Of a DNA stretch of 64,000 bases, positions 10,701 through 22,258 are shown piece after piece. The position numbers were made by a program, and so were the translations under genes. The DNA is from Burkholderiales bacterium PBB6 (lineage in GTDB: Bacteria; Pseudomonadota; Gammaproteobacteria; Burkholderiales; Burkholderiaceae_C): contig NKIH01000002.1 of the NCBI GenBank assembly GCA_002255925.1, forward strand, positions 248,001 through 312,000. The letters are read 5' to 3'. Numbering within the stretch: the stretch's first letter is position 1; every line of letters begins with the position of its first letter. Under the pieces are notes generated by a model. That model did no database searches. It had not been told where the DNA came from and worked only from the letters and a program-made list of their open reading frames with translations.

Positions 10701-11283
10701 GACCTCGGCCCGTGAGCGCAAGATCTTCCTCGATGCCCAGAACGCCGACCTGACCGACGCCATCAACACGCTGGAAGGTGCGATCCACAAGATCGACCTG
10801 GAAACCCGCGACCTGCTGATGACCACGTTCAACCAGGTCAACGAAGGCTTTGGCCGGATGTTCCCGACGCTGTTCGGCGGCGGGCAGGCCCGCTTGACCA
10901 TGGTGGGCGACGAGGTGCTGGATGCCGGCGTGCAGGTGATGGCGCAGCCGCCGGGCAAGAAGAACTCGACCATCCACCTGCTCTCGGGCGGCGAAAAGGC
11001 GCTGACCGCCATCGCCCTGGTGTTCGCGATCTTCCTGCTGAACCCGGCGCCGTTCTGTTTGCTGGACGAGGTGGACGCGCCGCTGGACGACGCGAACACC
11101 GAGCGCTACGCGAACCTCGTGGCCGAGATGTCCAAGGGCACACAGTTCCTGTTCATCTCTCACAACAAGATCGCCATGGAAATGGCCCAGCAGCTGATCG
11201 GCGTGACCATGCAGGAACAGGGTGTCTCGCGCATCGTGGCCGTCGACATGGAAGCCGCGGTCGGCATGGTGGAGGGCGGTTGA
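7768..11283 (+). CDS. smc: chromosome segregation protein SMC
   Basis: Structural-maintenance-of-chromosomes ATPase that compacts and segregates the nucleoid with its ScpAB partners. The 1171 residues match bacterial SMC. The N-terminal head carries Walker A GPNGCGKS (residues 31-38). Long Glu/Ala/Arg-rich coiled coils flank a hinge at about 510-640. The C-terminal head has the signature LSGGEKALTAIA (about 1072) and Walker B CLLDEVDAPLDD (about 1098). The start MRLNQIKLSGFKSF is the conserved SMC N-terminus; upstream in-frame codons are not conserved. zipA and ligA follow, an order usual in beta- and gammaproteobacteria. Confidence 0.97.
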   Translation: MRLNQIKLSGFKSFAEPTTFQLPGQRVGVVGPNGCGKSNIMDAVRWVLGESKASELRGESMQDVIFNGSGNRKPASRASVELVFSNEDGRAGGSWNQYAEIAVKRVLTRDGTSSYFINNQPVRRRDVQDVFLGTGLGPRAYAIIGQGTISRIIESKPEELRLFLEEAAGVSKYKERRRETELRLRDTRENLTRVEDILRELNANLEKLERQAEVASQYRNLQASGTLKLHQLWFLKHRDATTEEERVRLATLEATNALEGRLAELRHVEAELETVRQAHYEASDALHLRQGDLAQASLEVSRLEERIRYVVEGRQRAEARLAELKTQSEQWAERQFGAEAELETIAEQMAAAEEQAEILAAQAEEEAGAGPQHEDAVRAAQATANAQRTLVAQVQQQIQVLAAESRNIEEQTRALRTRRERLAAERQNLSAPDTERLESLREESAMADEANAEAEARLQDLGEEVPQLDEQRRTQQDTVNRESARQADLTARLDALRALQEKVQTEGKLKPWLAKHGLDGLQGLWTKIHIEAGWEVALESALRERMNALAVGRLDIVRAFAADAPPAKLAFYSPPGAATPSTHHTLARLSDLLRITDGGLNALLGDWLEGVYTAANLEAALAQRAQLAHGEVIMTPEGHAVSQFAVSFYAPDSEQAGMLARAQDIERLGRESKAQALLTDEARTALVRLEAAYTEASQRLAVARREAGDAQTRAHQLQVQLLQLSQQAQAAASRRGQLEDELAEIDGQMEELAERRMTGEARFEELDLQLADTQERHADLEEGVIQAERKLAGAREQLRALERQAQESQFQARALAARRGELQRAIETASQQVRANAQVGEQLQLELGTFNDQAAQAGLQDALALKVEKEQALAATRSHYDGLSAQLRAADEQRLGFERSLEPLRERITKLQLEQQAATLGGAQYLEQLTAAEVDLEALGKSIEEGSVKLWGLQGEIDRINREIAALGAVNLAALDELTSARERKIFLDAQNADLTDAINTLEGAIHKIDLETRDLLMTTFNQVNEGFGRMFPTLFGGGQARLTMVGDEVLDAGVQVMAQPPGKKNSTIHLLSGGEKALTAIALVFAIFLLNPAPFCLLDEVDAPLDDANTERYANLVAEMSKGTQFLFISHNKIAMEMAQQLIGVTMQEQGVSRIVAVDMEAAVGMVEGG

Positions 11284-11341
11284 GCGCGCCAAGTGGCGCG
11301 GCAACGGCTCCAACAGGAATTCAAGGAATGGGACGCTCTCG

Positions 11342-12394
11342 ATGACGTTGACGGTGGCATTGGCGATGCTGGCAGGCGTGGTGCTGCTGGTGGTGGTGGT
11401 GCATGGCGCCTGGACGTCGCGCCGGGCGGCGCCACGTCAGGCGCAGGTTGAATCGGGCGCAACGGGTGGTCGGGTCGAGCCCGTGCTGGGTGGAGACGCT
11501 GGCCCGTCGGATGTGGCCGAAGCGGTGGCTGCGGCCGCCGAGTTGCCCCGCCACCCCGCCGCGGTGCGCAGGTCCGCCCGCATTGATGCGTTGATCGACG
11601 CCATCACCACGCTGTCGATTGACGCGCCGGTCAGTGGCGAGCTGGCCCTGCAGCACCTGCCGCCCAGCCGCCGTGCAGGTGGCAAGCCGTTCCACATCGA
11701 AGGCCTCAACACCGACAGCGGCGAGTGGGAAGTGCCGCGAGCCGGGCAGCGCTACGGCGAGTTCCAGGCCGGCCTGCAGATGGCCAACCGGCTGGGCGCG
11801 CTGAACGAAATCGAATACTCGGAATTTGTCCAGAAGATCCAGGCCTTTGCCGATGCGCTGGGCGCGGCGCCTGACTTCCCCGACATGCTCGACATCGTCG
11901 CGCGGGCCCGGGAACTGGACGGCTTCGCCAGCCAGCACGACGCGCAGCTCACCTCGTTGCTGCGCGCCAACTCCATCGCCTGGAGCGTGGGCTACCTGCA
12001 GCAATGCGCCGGCCGCCATGGCTTTGTGCCGGGCGCCGTGCCGGGCCGCCTGGTGCTGACCTCGAACGAGGAAGGCGCGCCGCCGATGCTGGTGCTGGCC
12101 TTTGACCACCAGGCCGCGTTGGCCGACGACCCCGGCCATGCCGCGCTGCGCGAATTGACGCTGAGTCTGGACGTGCCGCAGACGCCGGAATCGGCCGAGC
12201 CGTTCGCCGCATGGCAGGAATGCGCCCGTCGCCTGGCGGATGACCTCGACGCAACGCTGGTGGACGACCAGGGCCAGCCCATCACGCTGCATGCCTTTGC
12301 GGCCATCGGCCAGGAGTTGCAGCGCCTCTACCGCGCACTGGAATCGCGCGATCTGACAGCGGGCAGCCTGGCGGCGCGCCGCCTGTTCAGCTGA
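11342..12394 (+). CDS. zipA: cell division protein ZipA
   Basis: Inner-membrane division protein that anchors FtsZ. Residues 1-20 form a single N-terminal membrane anchor (MTLTVALAMLAGVVLLVVVV), followed by a short basic stretch and an Ala/Gly/Pro-rich linker. The C-terminal part, from about residue 105, is the ZipA FtsZ-binding domain, with a compact alpha/beta pattern around MLVLAFDHQAAL and LHAFAAIGQELQRLY. Position between smc and ligA supports the call, because ZipA sequences diverge strongly. The start at 11342 is chosen because it places the anchor at the very N-terminus. Confidence 0.85.
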   Translation: MTLTVALAMLAGVVLLVVVVHGAWTSRRAAPRQAQVESGATGGRVEPVLGGDAGPSDVAEAVAAAAELPRHPAAVRRSARIDALIDAITTLSIDAPVSGELALQHLPPSRRAGGKPFHIEGLNTDSGEWEVPRAGQRYGEFQAGLQMANRLGALNEIEYSEFVQKIQAFADALGAAPDFPDMLDIVARARELDGFASQHDAQLTSLLRANSIAWSVGYLQQCAGRHGFVPGAVPGRLVLTSNEEGAPPMLVLAFDHQAALADDPGHAALRELTLSLDVPQTPESAEPFAAWQECARRLADDLDATLVDDQGQPITLHAFAAIGQELQRLYRALESRDLTAGSLAARRLFS

Positions 12395-12407
12395 AGGCGG
12401 TGCGGGC

Positions 12408-13715
12408 GTGGAACTGGGCACCAGCTTGCTGTTGATTGCCGCGCTGATCGCGACGGCGGCCTTTTTCTCGGCCGCCGAAATCTCGATGGCGGCCGCCCGG
12501 CGCCTCAAACTCACGCAACTGGCGGATGAGGGCGACGCCCGCGCGGCCCAGGTGCTGGCCGTGCAGGACGCACCGGGCCACTATTTCACCGTTGTGCAGA
12601 TCGGCCTGAACATGGTCGCCATCCTGGGCGGCATCGTGGGTGAAGGCGCACTGACGCCGTTCTTTGCGCAGGCACTCGGCTGGGTGATGACACCCGAGCG
12701 CGCCCAGACCTTCGGCTTTGCCTCTTCGTTCCTGACCATCACGGCCCTGTTCATCGTGCTGGCTGATCTGGTGCCGCGCCGACTGGGCATGAATGACCCG
12801 GAACGGCTGGCCATGCTCACGGTCGGGCCGATGCTCTGGCTCACCGCCTTGCTCAAGCCACTGGTGTGGCTCTTCAACGGCCTGACCGATGCGCTGTCGA
12901 AGTTGCTGGGCCTGCCCGCGCAGCGCGATGACCGCATCACCCACCACGATATTCTTGCCTTGACCGAGGCCGGTGCGCAGGCTGGCGTGGTGGCCTCGGC
13001 CGAGCAGCAGGTCATCGAGAACGTCTTCGAGCTTGATACCCGCAAGGTTGAAAGTGCGATGACCACGCGTGAGCGGGTGGTGTACCTCCTGCTTGACGAC
13101 GACGAAGCCCTGATTCGCACCCGCGTGGCGCAAGACCCGCATTCCACCTACCTGGTGTGTGATGGCGGTATCGATCAGGTGCTGGGTTATGTGGACGCGA
13201 CCGATCTGTTCCAGCGCTTCCTGCGTGAAGAGCCGCTGACGCTGCGTGACACCTCGGGCGGGCAGCTCATCCACAAGGTGCTGATCGTGCCCGACCGGCT
13301 GACGCTGGCCGAGATGCTGACCCAGTTCCGCCAGGCCCATGAAGACTTTGCAGTCATCGTCAACGAATACAGCCTGGTGGTGGGTGTCATCACGCTGAAC
13401 GACGTGATGAGCACGGTGATGGGCAGCATGGTGGCCTCGCACGACGAAGAGCAGATCGTGCGCCGCGATGACGGCTCGTGGCTGGCCGACGGCATCACGC
13501 CGATCCCCGACCTGCAACGTGCGCTCGGCATCGACACCTGGCCGCAAGCCGGCCAGTACGACACGCTTGCCGGCTTCCTCATGGTGATGCTGCGCCGCAT
13601 CCCTAAGCGCACCGACGTGGTGATGCTGGAGGGCTGGCGCTTCGAGGTGGTGGACGTGGACAGCCACCGGGTCGACCAGGTGATGATCGTGCGCGTGCCA
13701 GAGGCGGCCGCCTGA
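12408..13715 (+). CDS. CNNM/CorC-type membrane protein, PaeA (YtfL)-like
   Basis: Integral membrane protein of the HlyC/CorC (DUF21-CBS) family, 435 residues. An N-terminal DUF21 domain with about four membrane segments (to about 150) is followed by a CBS pair (MTTRERVVYLLLDDDE through VVGVITLNDVMSTVMG) and a C-terminal CorC/HlyC domain (LAGFLMVMLRRIPKRTD). It follows E. coli YtfL/PaeA closely along its whole length; that protein is linked to cadaverine and putrescine export. Polyamine export here is transfer by homology. The start is GTG, 13 bases after the zipA stop. Confidence 0.85.
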   Translation: MELGTSLLLIAALIATAAFFSAAEISMAAARRLKLTQLADEGDARAAQVLAVQDAPGHYFTVVQIGLNMVAILGGIVGEGALTPFFAQALGWVMTPERAQTFGFASSFLTITALFIVLADLVPRRLGMNDPERLAMLTVGPMLWLTALLKPLVWLFNGLTDALSKLLGLPAQRDDRITHHDILALTEAGAQAGVVASAEQQVIENVFELDTRKVESAMTTRERVVYLLLDDDEALIRTRVAQDPHSTYLVCDGGIDQVLGYVDATDLFQRFLREEPLTLRDTSGGQLIHKVLIVPDRLTLAEMLTQFRQAHEDFAVIVNEYSLVVGVITLNDVMSTVMGSMVASHDEEQIVRRDDGSWLADGITPIPDLQRALGIDTWPQAGQYDTLAGFLMVMLRRIPKRTDVVMLEGWRFEVVDVDSHRVDQVMIVRVPEAAA

Positions 13716-13769
13716 CGTCTTTCCCGGGCGTCTGTGCGCACCTCGGCCTGCTTCGGGCGTCAAGGTGCT

Positions 13770-13845
13770 TCGACCTAGGGGGGGCGCTGGCCAAATGGGC
13801 CTAAATTGGCCCCAAACCCCGCCAGAACCCACCCCCTAGGTTCGA
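13770..13845. repeat. long-range inverted repeat upstream of secreted protein gene
   Basis: TCGACCTAGGGGG at 13770-13782 is mirrored by CCCCCTAGGTTCGA at 13832-13845, with one bulged base. Inside lies a second inverted repeat, GGGCC TAAATT GGCCC, at about 13797-13812. The element fills much of the 240-base gap between the PaeA-like gene and the small secreted-protein gene. No clear U-run follows. It could be a cruciform or an mRNA 5' structure; nothing else recognisable is in the gap. Confidence 0.5.
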
Positions 13846-13955
13846 CTTGAGTGCTTACAAATCAACACCGAGCGCAACAGAATCAATTCACACCGCCAGC
13901 TTCCATGAGAAGTGAAAGAGCGGTGGGTCTGTCAACAAGCACACGGAGTTTAGGC

Positions 13956-17138
<3,183 letters not shown>

Positions 17139-17237
17139 GGCGGCTATTTTGCCGGTGTGGTGAATGGCGCTTGGCCGGTGTGCAGCTGGCCGCCTCGGTC
17201 GCCGAATCACCGCGACAGCCAGCCCAGGAGCAAAGAC

Positions 17238-17801
17238 ATGCCCGTACGCGAAATTCTGAAGATGGGCGATGCCCGCCTGTTGCAGGTGGCCCAGCCAGTG
17301 ACCGAGTTCGACACCGCAGCGCTGCACGCGCTGGTGGACGATCTGCAAGACACCATGATCGCCGCCAATGGTGCGGGCCTGGCTGCGCCTCAGATCGGTG
17401 TGGATCTGCAGGTGGTGCTGTTCGGGTTCGATCGCAACGACCGATACCCCGATGCCCCTGCCGTGCCGCGCACCGTGCTGATCAACCCGGTGATCACGCC
17501 CTTGCCACCTGAAGGGGCCGACGAGGACCAAGCTGCGCGCATGGATGACGGCTGGGAGGGCTGCCTGTCGGTGCCCGGGCTGCGTGGCGTGGTGCCGCGC
17601 TTCGCCCGCATCCACTACACCGGGGTCGATCAGTTCGGGCAGGTGATCGACCGCATCGCCGAGGGCTTCCATGCGCGGGTGGTGCAGCACGAGTGCGATC
17701 ACCTCATCGGGCGGCTGTATCCGACCCGCATGAAGGACCTCCGGCAACTGGGCTTCACCAGCGTGCTCTTCCCTGACCTCGACCCGAACTCCGACGATTG
17801 A
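17238..17801 (+). CDS. def: peptide deformylase
   Basis: Fe/Zn hydrolase removing the formyl group from nascent N-termini. The three family motifs are present in order: [10 protein letters not shown] (about 46-55), EGCLSVPG and [12 protein letters not shown], which supply the metal-binding Cys and two His and the catalytic Glu. The 187-residue length is within range. The start [11 protein letters not shown] is conserved and has AGGAG upstream at 17225-17229; an in-frame extension upstream is not conserved in character. It is divergent from the exported EF-Tu-like gene and is followed by a FecR-type gene. Confidence 0.96.
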   Translation: MPVREILKMGDARLLQVAQPVTEFDTAALHALVDDLQDTMIAANGAGLAAPQIGVDLQVVLFGFDRNDRYPDAPAVPRTVLINPVITPLPPEGADEDQAARMDDGWEGCLSVPGLRGVVPRFARIHYTGVDQFGQVIDRIAEGFHARVVQHECDHLIGRLYPTRMKDLRQLGFTSVLFPDLDPNSDD

Positions 17802-17871
17802 ACACCACTGGTTGCAGCCGCCGGTCAGCCAAACCTTGGGCTGGCGCGTTGTGCATCCAGGAGACTCACCC

Positions 17872-19929
17872 ATGACCTTCGCATTACCTGTTGTTGCCGG
17901 CCTGATGTCCAGGGCCATTGGGCGTTGGCATGGGGGCCTCTTGCTGTTGCTGGCCGCCTTGCTGGGCCTCAGTGCGCCCGCGCGTGCTGAAGATGATCCA
18001 CCCGGCCGGGTAGGGCGTGTGGCCGAGTTGCGCGGCACCGCCTGGGTGCAGGAGCCGGGCAGCCGCGAATGGGACGAGTTGCTGCGCAACCGCCCCGTGA
18101 CCACCGGCGACCGCCTGCGCTCTGACCGCAATGGCCGCGTGGAAGTGCGCATTGGCTCGTCCACCGTGCGCCTGGATGAAAACTCCGAGCTGGAGGTGAT
18201 GCGCCTGGACGATGAGCGCATTGACCTGCTGCTGCACACCGGCAGTGCCGCACTGCGGGTGCGCCAGCCCGAGGTGGTGTTCGAGACCTCGCTGCGCACG
18301 CAGGATGGCAGCTTCCAGCCACGCAGCCCCGGCCACTACCGGGTTGACCGGCTGGGCCGCGGCACCTTCGTGAACGTGCTGTCGGGCGAATTGCAGTTTG
18401 ACGGCCGCGACAGCGCCTTGCCGCTGAAGGCAGGCCAACGGGCCGAGCTGTGGACGGCGCCCGAAGACGGCGCCACGCATTACACCTGGGTGGGTTTGCC
18501 CGCCGATGAGTTTGACCGCTGGGTGCGCGCCGATGACGCGCGCGACGACCAGCGGATGGCCCAGCAGCGCCGCTATGTCTCGCCCGAGATGACCGGCATG
18601 GAAGACCTGGACGGACAGGGCCGCTGGGAGACGCACCCGGAATACGGCCCGGTGTGGTCGCCAGCCCAGGTCGCCGTGGGTTGGGCCCCGTATCGCTATG
18701 GCCATTGGGCCTGGGTGCGCCCGTGGGGCTGGACCTGGATCGACGATGCGCCCTGGGGCTTTGCGCCGTTCCACTACGGCCGCTGGGTGTTCTGGAGCAA
18801 CCGCTGGTGCTGGACCCCGGGCCGCTACGTGCACCGCCCGGTGTATGCCCCGGCGCTGGTGGGCTGGGTGGGCTCGCCCGGTGTGAGCGTGTCGGTGTCG
18901 ATCGGCAACCGTCCGGGTGGCAATATCGGCTGGGTGCCGCTGGGCCCGCGGGAGGTTTATCACCCGCACTACCGTGTATCGCCACGCTATGAGAACAACC
19001 TGAACGGCTACCCGGGCACCGTGCCGCGCTACCGGCCTGACCCCGGACAGCCGGTGCAGTACGTGAATCGCGGTGCGCCCGGTGGCGTGACGGTGGTGGG
19101 GGCGGACACCCTCGGCCAGCGCCGCACCATCATGCCGGTGCCCGTGCCGCGCTCGAATGAGCGCGAAGAGTGGCGCAGCGTGGTGCCGCCGCAGCCAATC
19201 GGTGGCGTAGATCGTGGTGGTGATCGTGGCGGACGTGAGCCGGGTCCTCGGCCGGTGACGCCGGGCTTCCAGGGTGGTGGTGCCGGGCAGATGCCGTCGC
19301 AGCCCGGCATGCAGCCGGGCATGCAGCCGGGCATGCAACCCGGCGTGCCGGCGACATCGCCAGCCGCAGCCGCCGCAGCGGCCGCGCAGCAAGCGCCCTG
19401 GTCACGGGGCGCCGGTGAGCAGCGTGATGACCGCTTCGAGCGCGGTGATCGGGTGGAGCGTGGCAACTCGGGCCGGCCGGTGCAGGTGATGCCGGCGGCA
19501 CAGCCGCAGGTGCAGTCACAGCCGCAATTCCCGTCGCAACCGCAGGCGCAACCGCAGCCTCAACCGCAAGCGCCGGTGCAAGCTGCCCCGACCGCCCCCT
19601 GGCGTGGTCGCGACGGTTTTGGTGATGGCTCGGCCGCGCCACGGCCAGAACGCCCGAACCCCGAGCGCGGCTTTCCGGATCGCCAGGTGCAGCCGGTGCG
19701 TCCTGCCATGCCCTCGGCTCAAATGCCGTCGCAGATGCCCTCACCAGCGGCCCAGCCGCAGGCCCAGATGCCCGTGCCTCAGGCCCGCCCGGTGGTGCCG
19801 TCCTTCCCCATGCCCAACCGCGATCGTGCAGAGCGGGGCGATGCGCCTGAGCGCGGCGACAAGGGCGAACGCAAGGACAACCAGCGCGGCCCGACCAACC
19901 GCCGCGAGAACGGCGATCGCGGCAACTGA
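17872..19929 (+). CDS. secreted FecR/DUF6600 protein with low-complexity tail
   Basis: 685 residues with three parts. Residues 1-41 are an export signal (hydrophobic LLLLLAALLGLSAPARA). Residues about 45-220 form a FecR-type beta domain (RLRSDRNGRVEVRIGSSTVRL), here without the usual anti-sigma helix or any sigma gene nearby. Residues about 235-350 are a Trp/Tyr-rich DUF6600 block (YRYGHWAWVRPWGWTW, PFHYGRWVFW). The last 270 or so residues are disordered, rich in Pro, Gln, Arg and Asp, with MQPG repeats. The ATG at 17872 has AGGAGA nine bases before it. Likely periplasmic or surface; the role is unknown. Confidence 0.82.
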   Translation: MTFALPVVAGLMSRAIGRWHGGLLLLLAALLGLSAPARAEDDPPGRVGRVAELRGTAWVQEPGSREWDELLRNRPVTTGDRLRSDRNGRVEVRIGSSTVRLDENSELEVMRLDDERIDLLLHTGSAALRVRQPEVVFETSLRTQDGSFQPRSPGHYRVDRLGRGTFVNVLSGELQFDGRDSALPLKAGQRAELWTAPEDGATHYTWVGLPADEFDRWVRADDARDDQRMAQQRRYVSPEMTGMEDLDGQGRWETHPEYGPVWSPAQVAVGWAPYRYGHWAWVRPWGWTWIDDAPWGFAPFHYGRWVFWSNRWCWTPGRYVHRPVYAPALVGWVGSPGVSVSVSIGNRPGGNIGWVPLGPREVYHPHYRVSPRYENNLNGYPGTVPRYRPDPGQPVQYVNRGAPGGVTVVGADTLGQRRTIMPVPVPRSNEREEWRSVVPPQPIGGVDRGGDRGGREPGPRPVTPGFQGGGAGQMPSQPGMQPGMQPGMQPGVPATSPAAAAAAAAQQAPWSRGAGEQRDDRFERGDRVERGNSGRPVQVMPAAQPQVQSQPQFPSQPQAQPQPQPQAPVQAAPTAPWRGRDGFGDGSAAPRPERPNPERGFPDRQVQPVRPAMPSAQMPSQMPSPAAQPQAQMPVPQARPVVPSFPMPNRDRAERGDAPERGDKGERKDNQRGPTNRRENGDRGN
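19300..19347 (+). repeat. 4 x 12-bp in-frame tandem repeat (QPGM)
   Basis: Four tandem 12-base units close to CAGCCGGGCATG encode Gln-Pro-Gly-Met/Val in the disordered tail of the FecR/DUF6600 protein. Being a multiple of three, copy changes would keep the frame. Confidence 0.85.
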
Positions 19930-19944
19930 GCTGGTAGCCCGTGC

Positions 19945-20631
19945 TCAGCGCAACAAGGGCTGCAGCGCGGGCCAGATATTGGCCAGGATCAGCGGATGCG
20001 CCTCGGCCTTGGGGTGAATGCGGTCCGCCTGGAACCAGCGCTCGGCATCGGCCTGGTCGGCGATGCCCTTGAGCATGAACGGCACCAGTGCTGCGCCCTC
20101 GGCCTTGGCCACCTGGGCGAAGGACGCGCTGAATTCCTCGGTGTAGCTGCGGCCGTAGTTCGGCGGCACCTGCATGCCCACCAGCAGCACCTTGGCCCCG
20201 GCGGCCTTGGCGGCCTGGCTCATCGCGCGCAGGTTGTCGCGCGTGCTTTGCAGCGGCATGCCGCGCAGGGCGTCGTTGCCACCCAGCTCGATCACCACCA
20301 CGGTCGGTTTGTGTTGCGTCAGCAGCGGTGCCAAGCGGGCCCGTCCGCCCGACGTGGTGTCGCCGCTGATGCTGGCATTCACCACCTCGACACCCGGGCG
20401 TTCCTTGCGCAGCCGCTCCGCCAGCAAGGCGGCCCAGCCCGTGCCACGTGCCAGCCCGTATTCGGCCGACAGGCTGTCGCCCACGATCAGCACCCGTGTG
20501 CTTGTGGGGGCTGCTGTCGCGGCTGCGGGCGTGAGCGCTGCCAGCGCGCTACAGTGCCAGGCAAGGCAGGGCAGTGCGCCCTGCAGCAACAACTGCCGGC
20601 GGGTGCGCGGCGCAAGGTCCTTCAAGCTCAT
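19945..20631 (-). CDS. tesA: GDSL arylesterase / acyl-CoA thioesterase I, TesA-type
   Basis: SGNH hydrolase exported to the periplasm. The 228 residues have a leader with twin arginines near the start (TRRQLLLQGALPC) and a hydrophobic stretch. The SGNH blocks follow: VLIVGDSLSAEYGL with the nucleophile Ser, the oxyanion Gly in SISGDTTSGG, ELGGNDALRG with Asn, and the catalytic pair in DRIHPKAEAH. Family members hydrolyse thioesters and aryl esters. The start is taken at 20631 (MSLKDLAP), which overlaps the ATG of divergent ybbA by two bases; this tesA/ybbA pairing is conserved in proteobacteria. Confidence 0.9.
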   Translation of the reverse strand: MSLKDLAPRTRRQLLLQGALPCLAWHCSALAALTPAAATAAPTSTRVLIVGDSLSAEYGLARGTGWAALLAERLRKERPGVEVVNASISGDTTSGGRARLAPLLTQHKPTVVVIELGGNDALRGMPLQSTRDNLRAMSQAAKAAGAKVLLVGMQVPPNYGRSYTEEFSASFAQVAKAEGAALVPFMLKGIADQADAERWFQADRIHPKAEAHPLILANIWPALQPLLR

Positions 20632-21301
20632 GTCTGATCCCATCATCGCCGTTGAACACGTCAGCAAATCGGTGACCGACGCGACCGGCACCCTGACGAT
20701 TCTCCACGACATTGATTTCTCCCTGCAGGCGCAGGAGTCTGCCGCCATCGTCGGTGCCTCAGGCTCCGGCAAAAGCACCTTGCTGGCGCTGATGGCCGGC
20801 CTGGATGTGCCCACCACCGGCACGGTGCGCCTGGACGGTGTTGACCTCTTCGCGCTGGACGAAGACGCCCGCGCCGCGGTGCGGGCGCAGAAGCTCGGCT
20901 TCGTGTTCCAGAGCTTCCAACTGCTGGCCAACCGCACGGCGCTCGAGAACGTCATGCTGCCGCTGGAGTTGGCCGGGGTGCGCGATGCGCGCAACCTCGC
21001 CACCGAGATGCTGCGCCGCGTGGGGCTGGGTGAGCGCCTGCGCCACTATCCGCGCCTGCTGTCGGGTGGTGAGCAGCAACGGGTGGCGCTGGCGCGCGCG
21101 TTTGTCGTGCGGCCCAAGGTGCTGCTGGCCGATGAGCCCACCGGCAGCCTCGATCACGCCACTGGCGACACCGTGATGGCCCTGATGTTCGAGCTCAACC
21201 GCGAAGCCGGCACCACGCTGGTCATGGTGACCCACGATCCGGCCATTGCCGCTCGCTGTGACCGGCAACTGCGCATCGAGGCCGGTCGCCTGGTGGTTTG
21301 A
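20630..21301 (+). CDS. ybbA: ABC transporter ATP-binding protein YbbA-type
   Basis: A LolD/MacB-like ATPase of 223 residues. It has Walker A GASGSGKS (about 42-49), Q-loop FVFQSFQLL, signature LSGGEQQRVALARA, Walker B VLLADEPTGSLD and the switch His in VMVTHD. The usual partner permease (YbbP type) is not next to it: the gene is followed by a terminator. The start ATG at 20630 overlaps the tesA start on the other strand, so each promoter must lie inside the neighbouring gene. Confidence 0.88.
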   Translation: MSDPIIAVEHVSKSVTDATGTLTILHDIDFSLQAQESAAIVGASGSGKSTLLALMAGLDVPTTGTVRLDGVDLFALDEDARAAVRAQKLGFVFQSFQLLANRTALENVMLPLELAGVRDARNLATEMLRRVGLGERLRHYPRLLSGGEQQRVALARAFVVRPKVLLADEPTGSLDHATGDTVMALMFELNREAGTTLVMVTHDPAIAARCDRQLRIEAGRLVV

Positions 21302-21311
21302 CGACGGCCAA

Positions 21312-21339
21312 AAAAAAGCGCCCCGCGGGGCGCTTTTTT
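21312..21339. terminator. bidirectional terminator between ybbA and parvulin gene
   Basis: The 28-base perfect palindrome (A6, GCGCCCCGCGGGGCGC, T6) gives a GC stem with A and U tracts on both sides. It serves convergent ybbA (plus) and the parvulin gene (minus). Confidence 0.95.
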
Positions 21340-21360
21340 CATCAGCCCGAAGGCCGGTGA

Positions 21361-22152
21361 TCACTGGAACTTGTAGTCGGTCTTGGCGCTGTTCTTCAGG
21401 GATTCCTGGAACTGCTGGACCTTGGCCTGGCCAATACGCTGCATCAGCTGGGCCTTCACCTCTTCGAACGGAGGGAACTGGGCTTCGCGGGTGTCTTCCA
21501 GCTTGATGATGTGGAAGCCGAACTGGGTCTTCACCGGCTCGGAGGTGACTTCACCCTTCTTCAGCGCGGCCATGGCCTTGCCGAATTCCGGCACGTAGGC
21601 GTCAGGCTTGGCGAAGTCGAGGTCGCCGCCGTTTTCAGCAGAGCCCGGGTCCTTCGAATGCTTCTTGGCCAGGTCGTCGAACTTGGCGCCAGCCTTCAGC
21701 TCGGCGATCAGCTTCTTGGCTTCGTCTTCCTTCTCGACCAGGATGTGGCGAGCGCGGAACTCGGTGCCGGTGGCGCCAGCCTTGACCTTGTCGTACTCGG
21801 CGCGGGCGTCAGCTTCGGTGGCCGGGTTCTTCTTCTGGAAGTCGTTGAACAGCTCGCGGATCAGCACGGTCTGGCGCAGCAGTTCGATCTGGGCCTTGTA
21901 GTCGGCCGAGGCGGCGATGCCGCGCTTTTCGGCTTCCTGGGCGAAGATCTCGCGCAGCACGACTTCTTCGCGGGCGCGGGCTTCCATTTCAGGCGACACC
22001 GGCTGGCCGGCACGGGTGGCCTGCTGCAGCAGCATCGACACGCGCGACTTCGGCACGGCCTTGCCGTTGACGATGGCGACGTTCTGGGCCGAAGCGGCCA
22101 GCGGCAGGATCGCGGCCACGACGGCCAGCAGGACAGTGGACTTGAGTTTCAT
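21361..22152 (-). CDS. periplasmic parvulin-type peptidyl-prolyl isomerase
   Basis: A PpiC/SurA-like folding catalyst of 263 residues. The Sec signal MKLKSTVLLAVVAAILPLAASA (about 22 residues) is followed by an N-terminal helical chaperone region (about 25-130). One rotamase domain then starts at FRARHILVEKEDEAKKL and runs through FGKAMAALKKGEVT to TQFGFHIIKLED. The single PPIase domain fits the PpiC/PrsA-like group rather than SurA, which has two. It is the last gene of the selO-msrB-yciB-bolA strand run, 106 bases after bolA. Confidence 0.92.
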   Translation of the reverse strand: MKLKSTVLLAVVAAILPLAASAQNVAIVNGKAVPKSRVSMLLQQATRAGQPVSPEMEARAREEVVLREIFAQEAEKRGIAASADYKAQIELLRQTVLIRELFNDFQKKNPATEADARAEYDKVKAGATGTEFRARHILVEKEDEAKKLIAELKAGAKFDDLAKKHSKDPGSAENGGDLDFAKPDAYVPEFGKAMAALKKGEVTSEPVKTQFGFHIIKLEDTREAQFPPFEEVKAQLMQRIGQAKVQQFQESLKNSAKTDYKFQ

Positions 22153-22258
22153 GCGTGAAGCGTCAGGGAAAGATGATCGTAGGAGAAGCCGGCCGCAATT
22201 CGGGCATCCGGGGCGGGCGCCTGGGGCAGGCGTGTCATGAAGGACCGGGAAACCGGGT

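Noticed and set aside
19300-19347. CRISPR-like repeats
   Set aside because: The units are 12 bases with no spacers and lie in frame inside a disordered protein tail.
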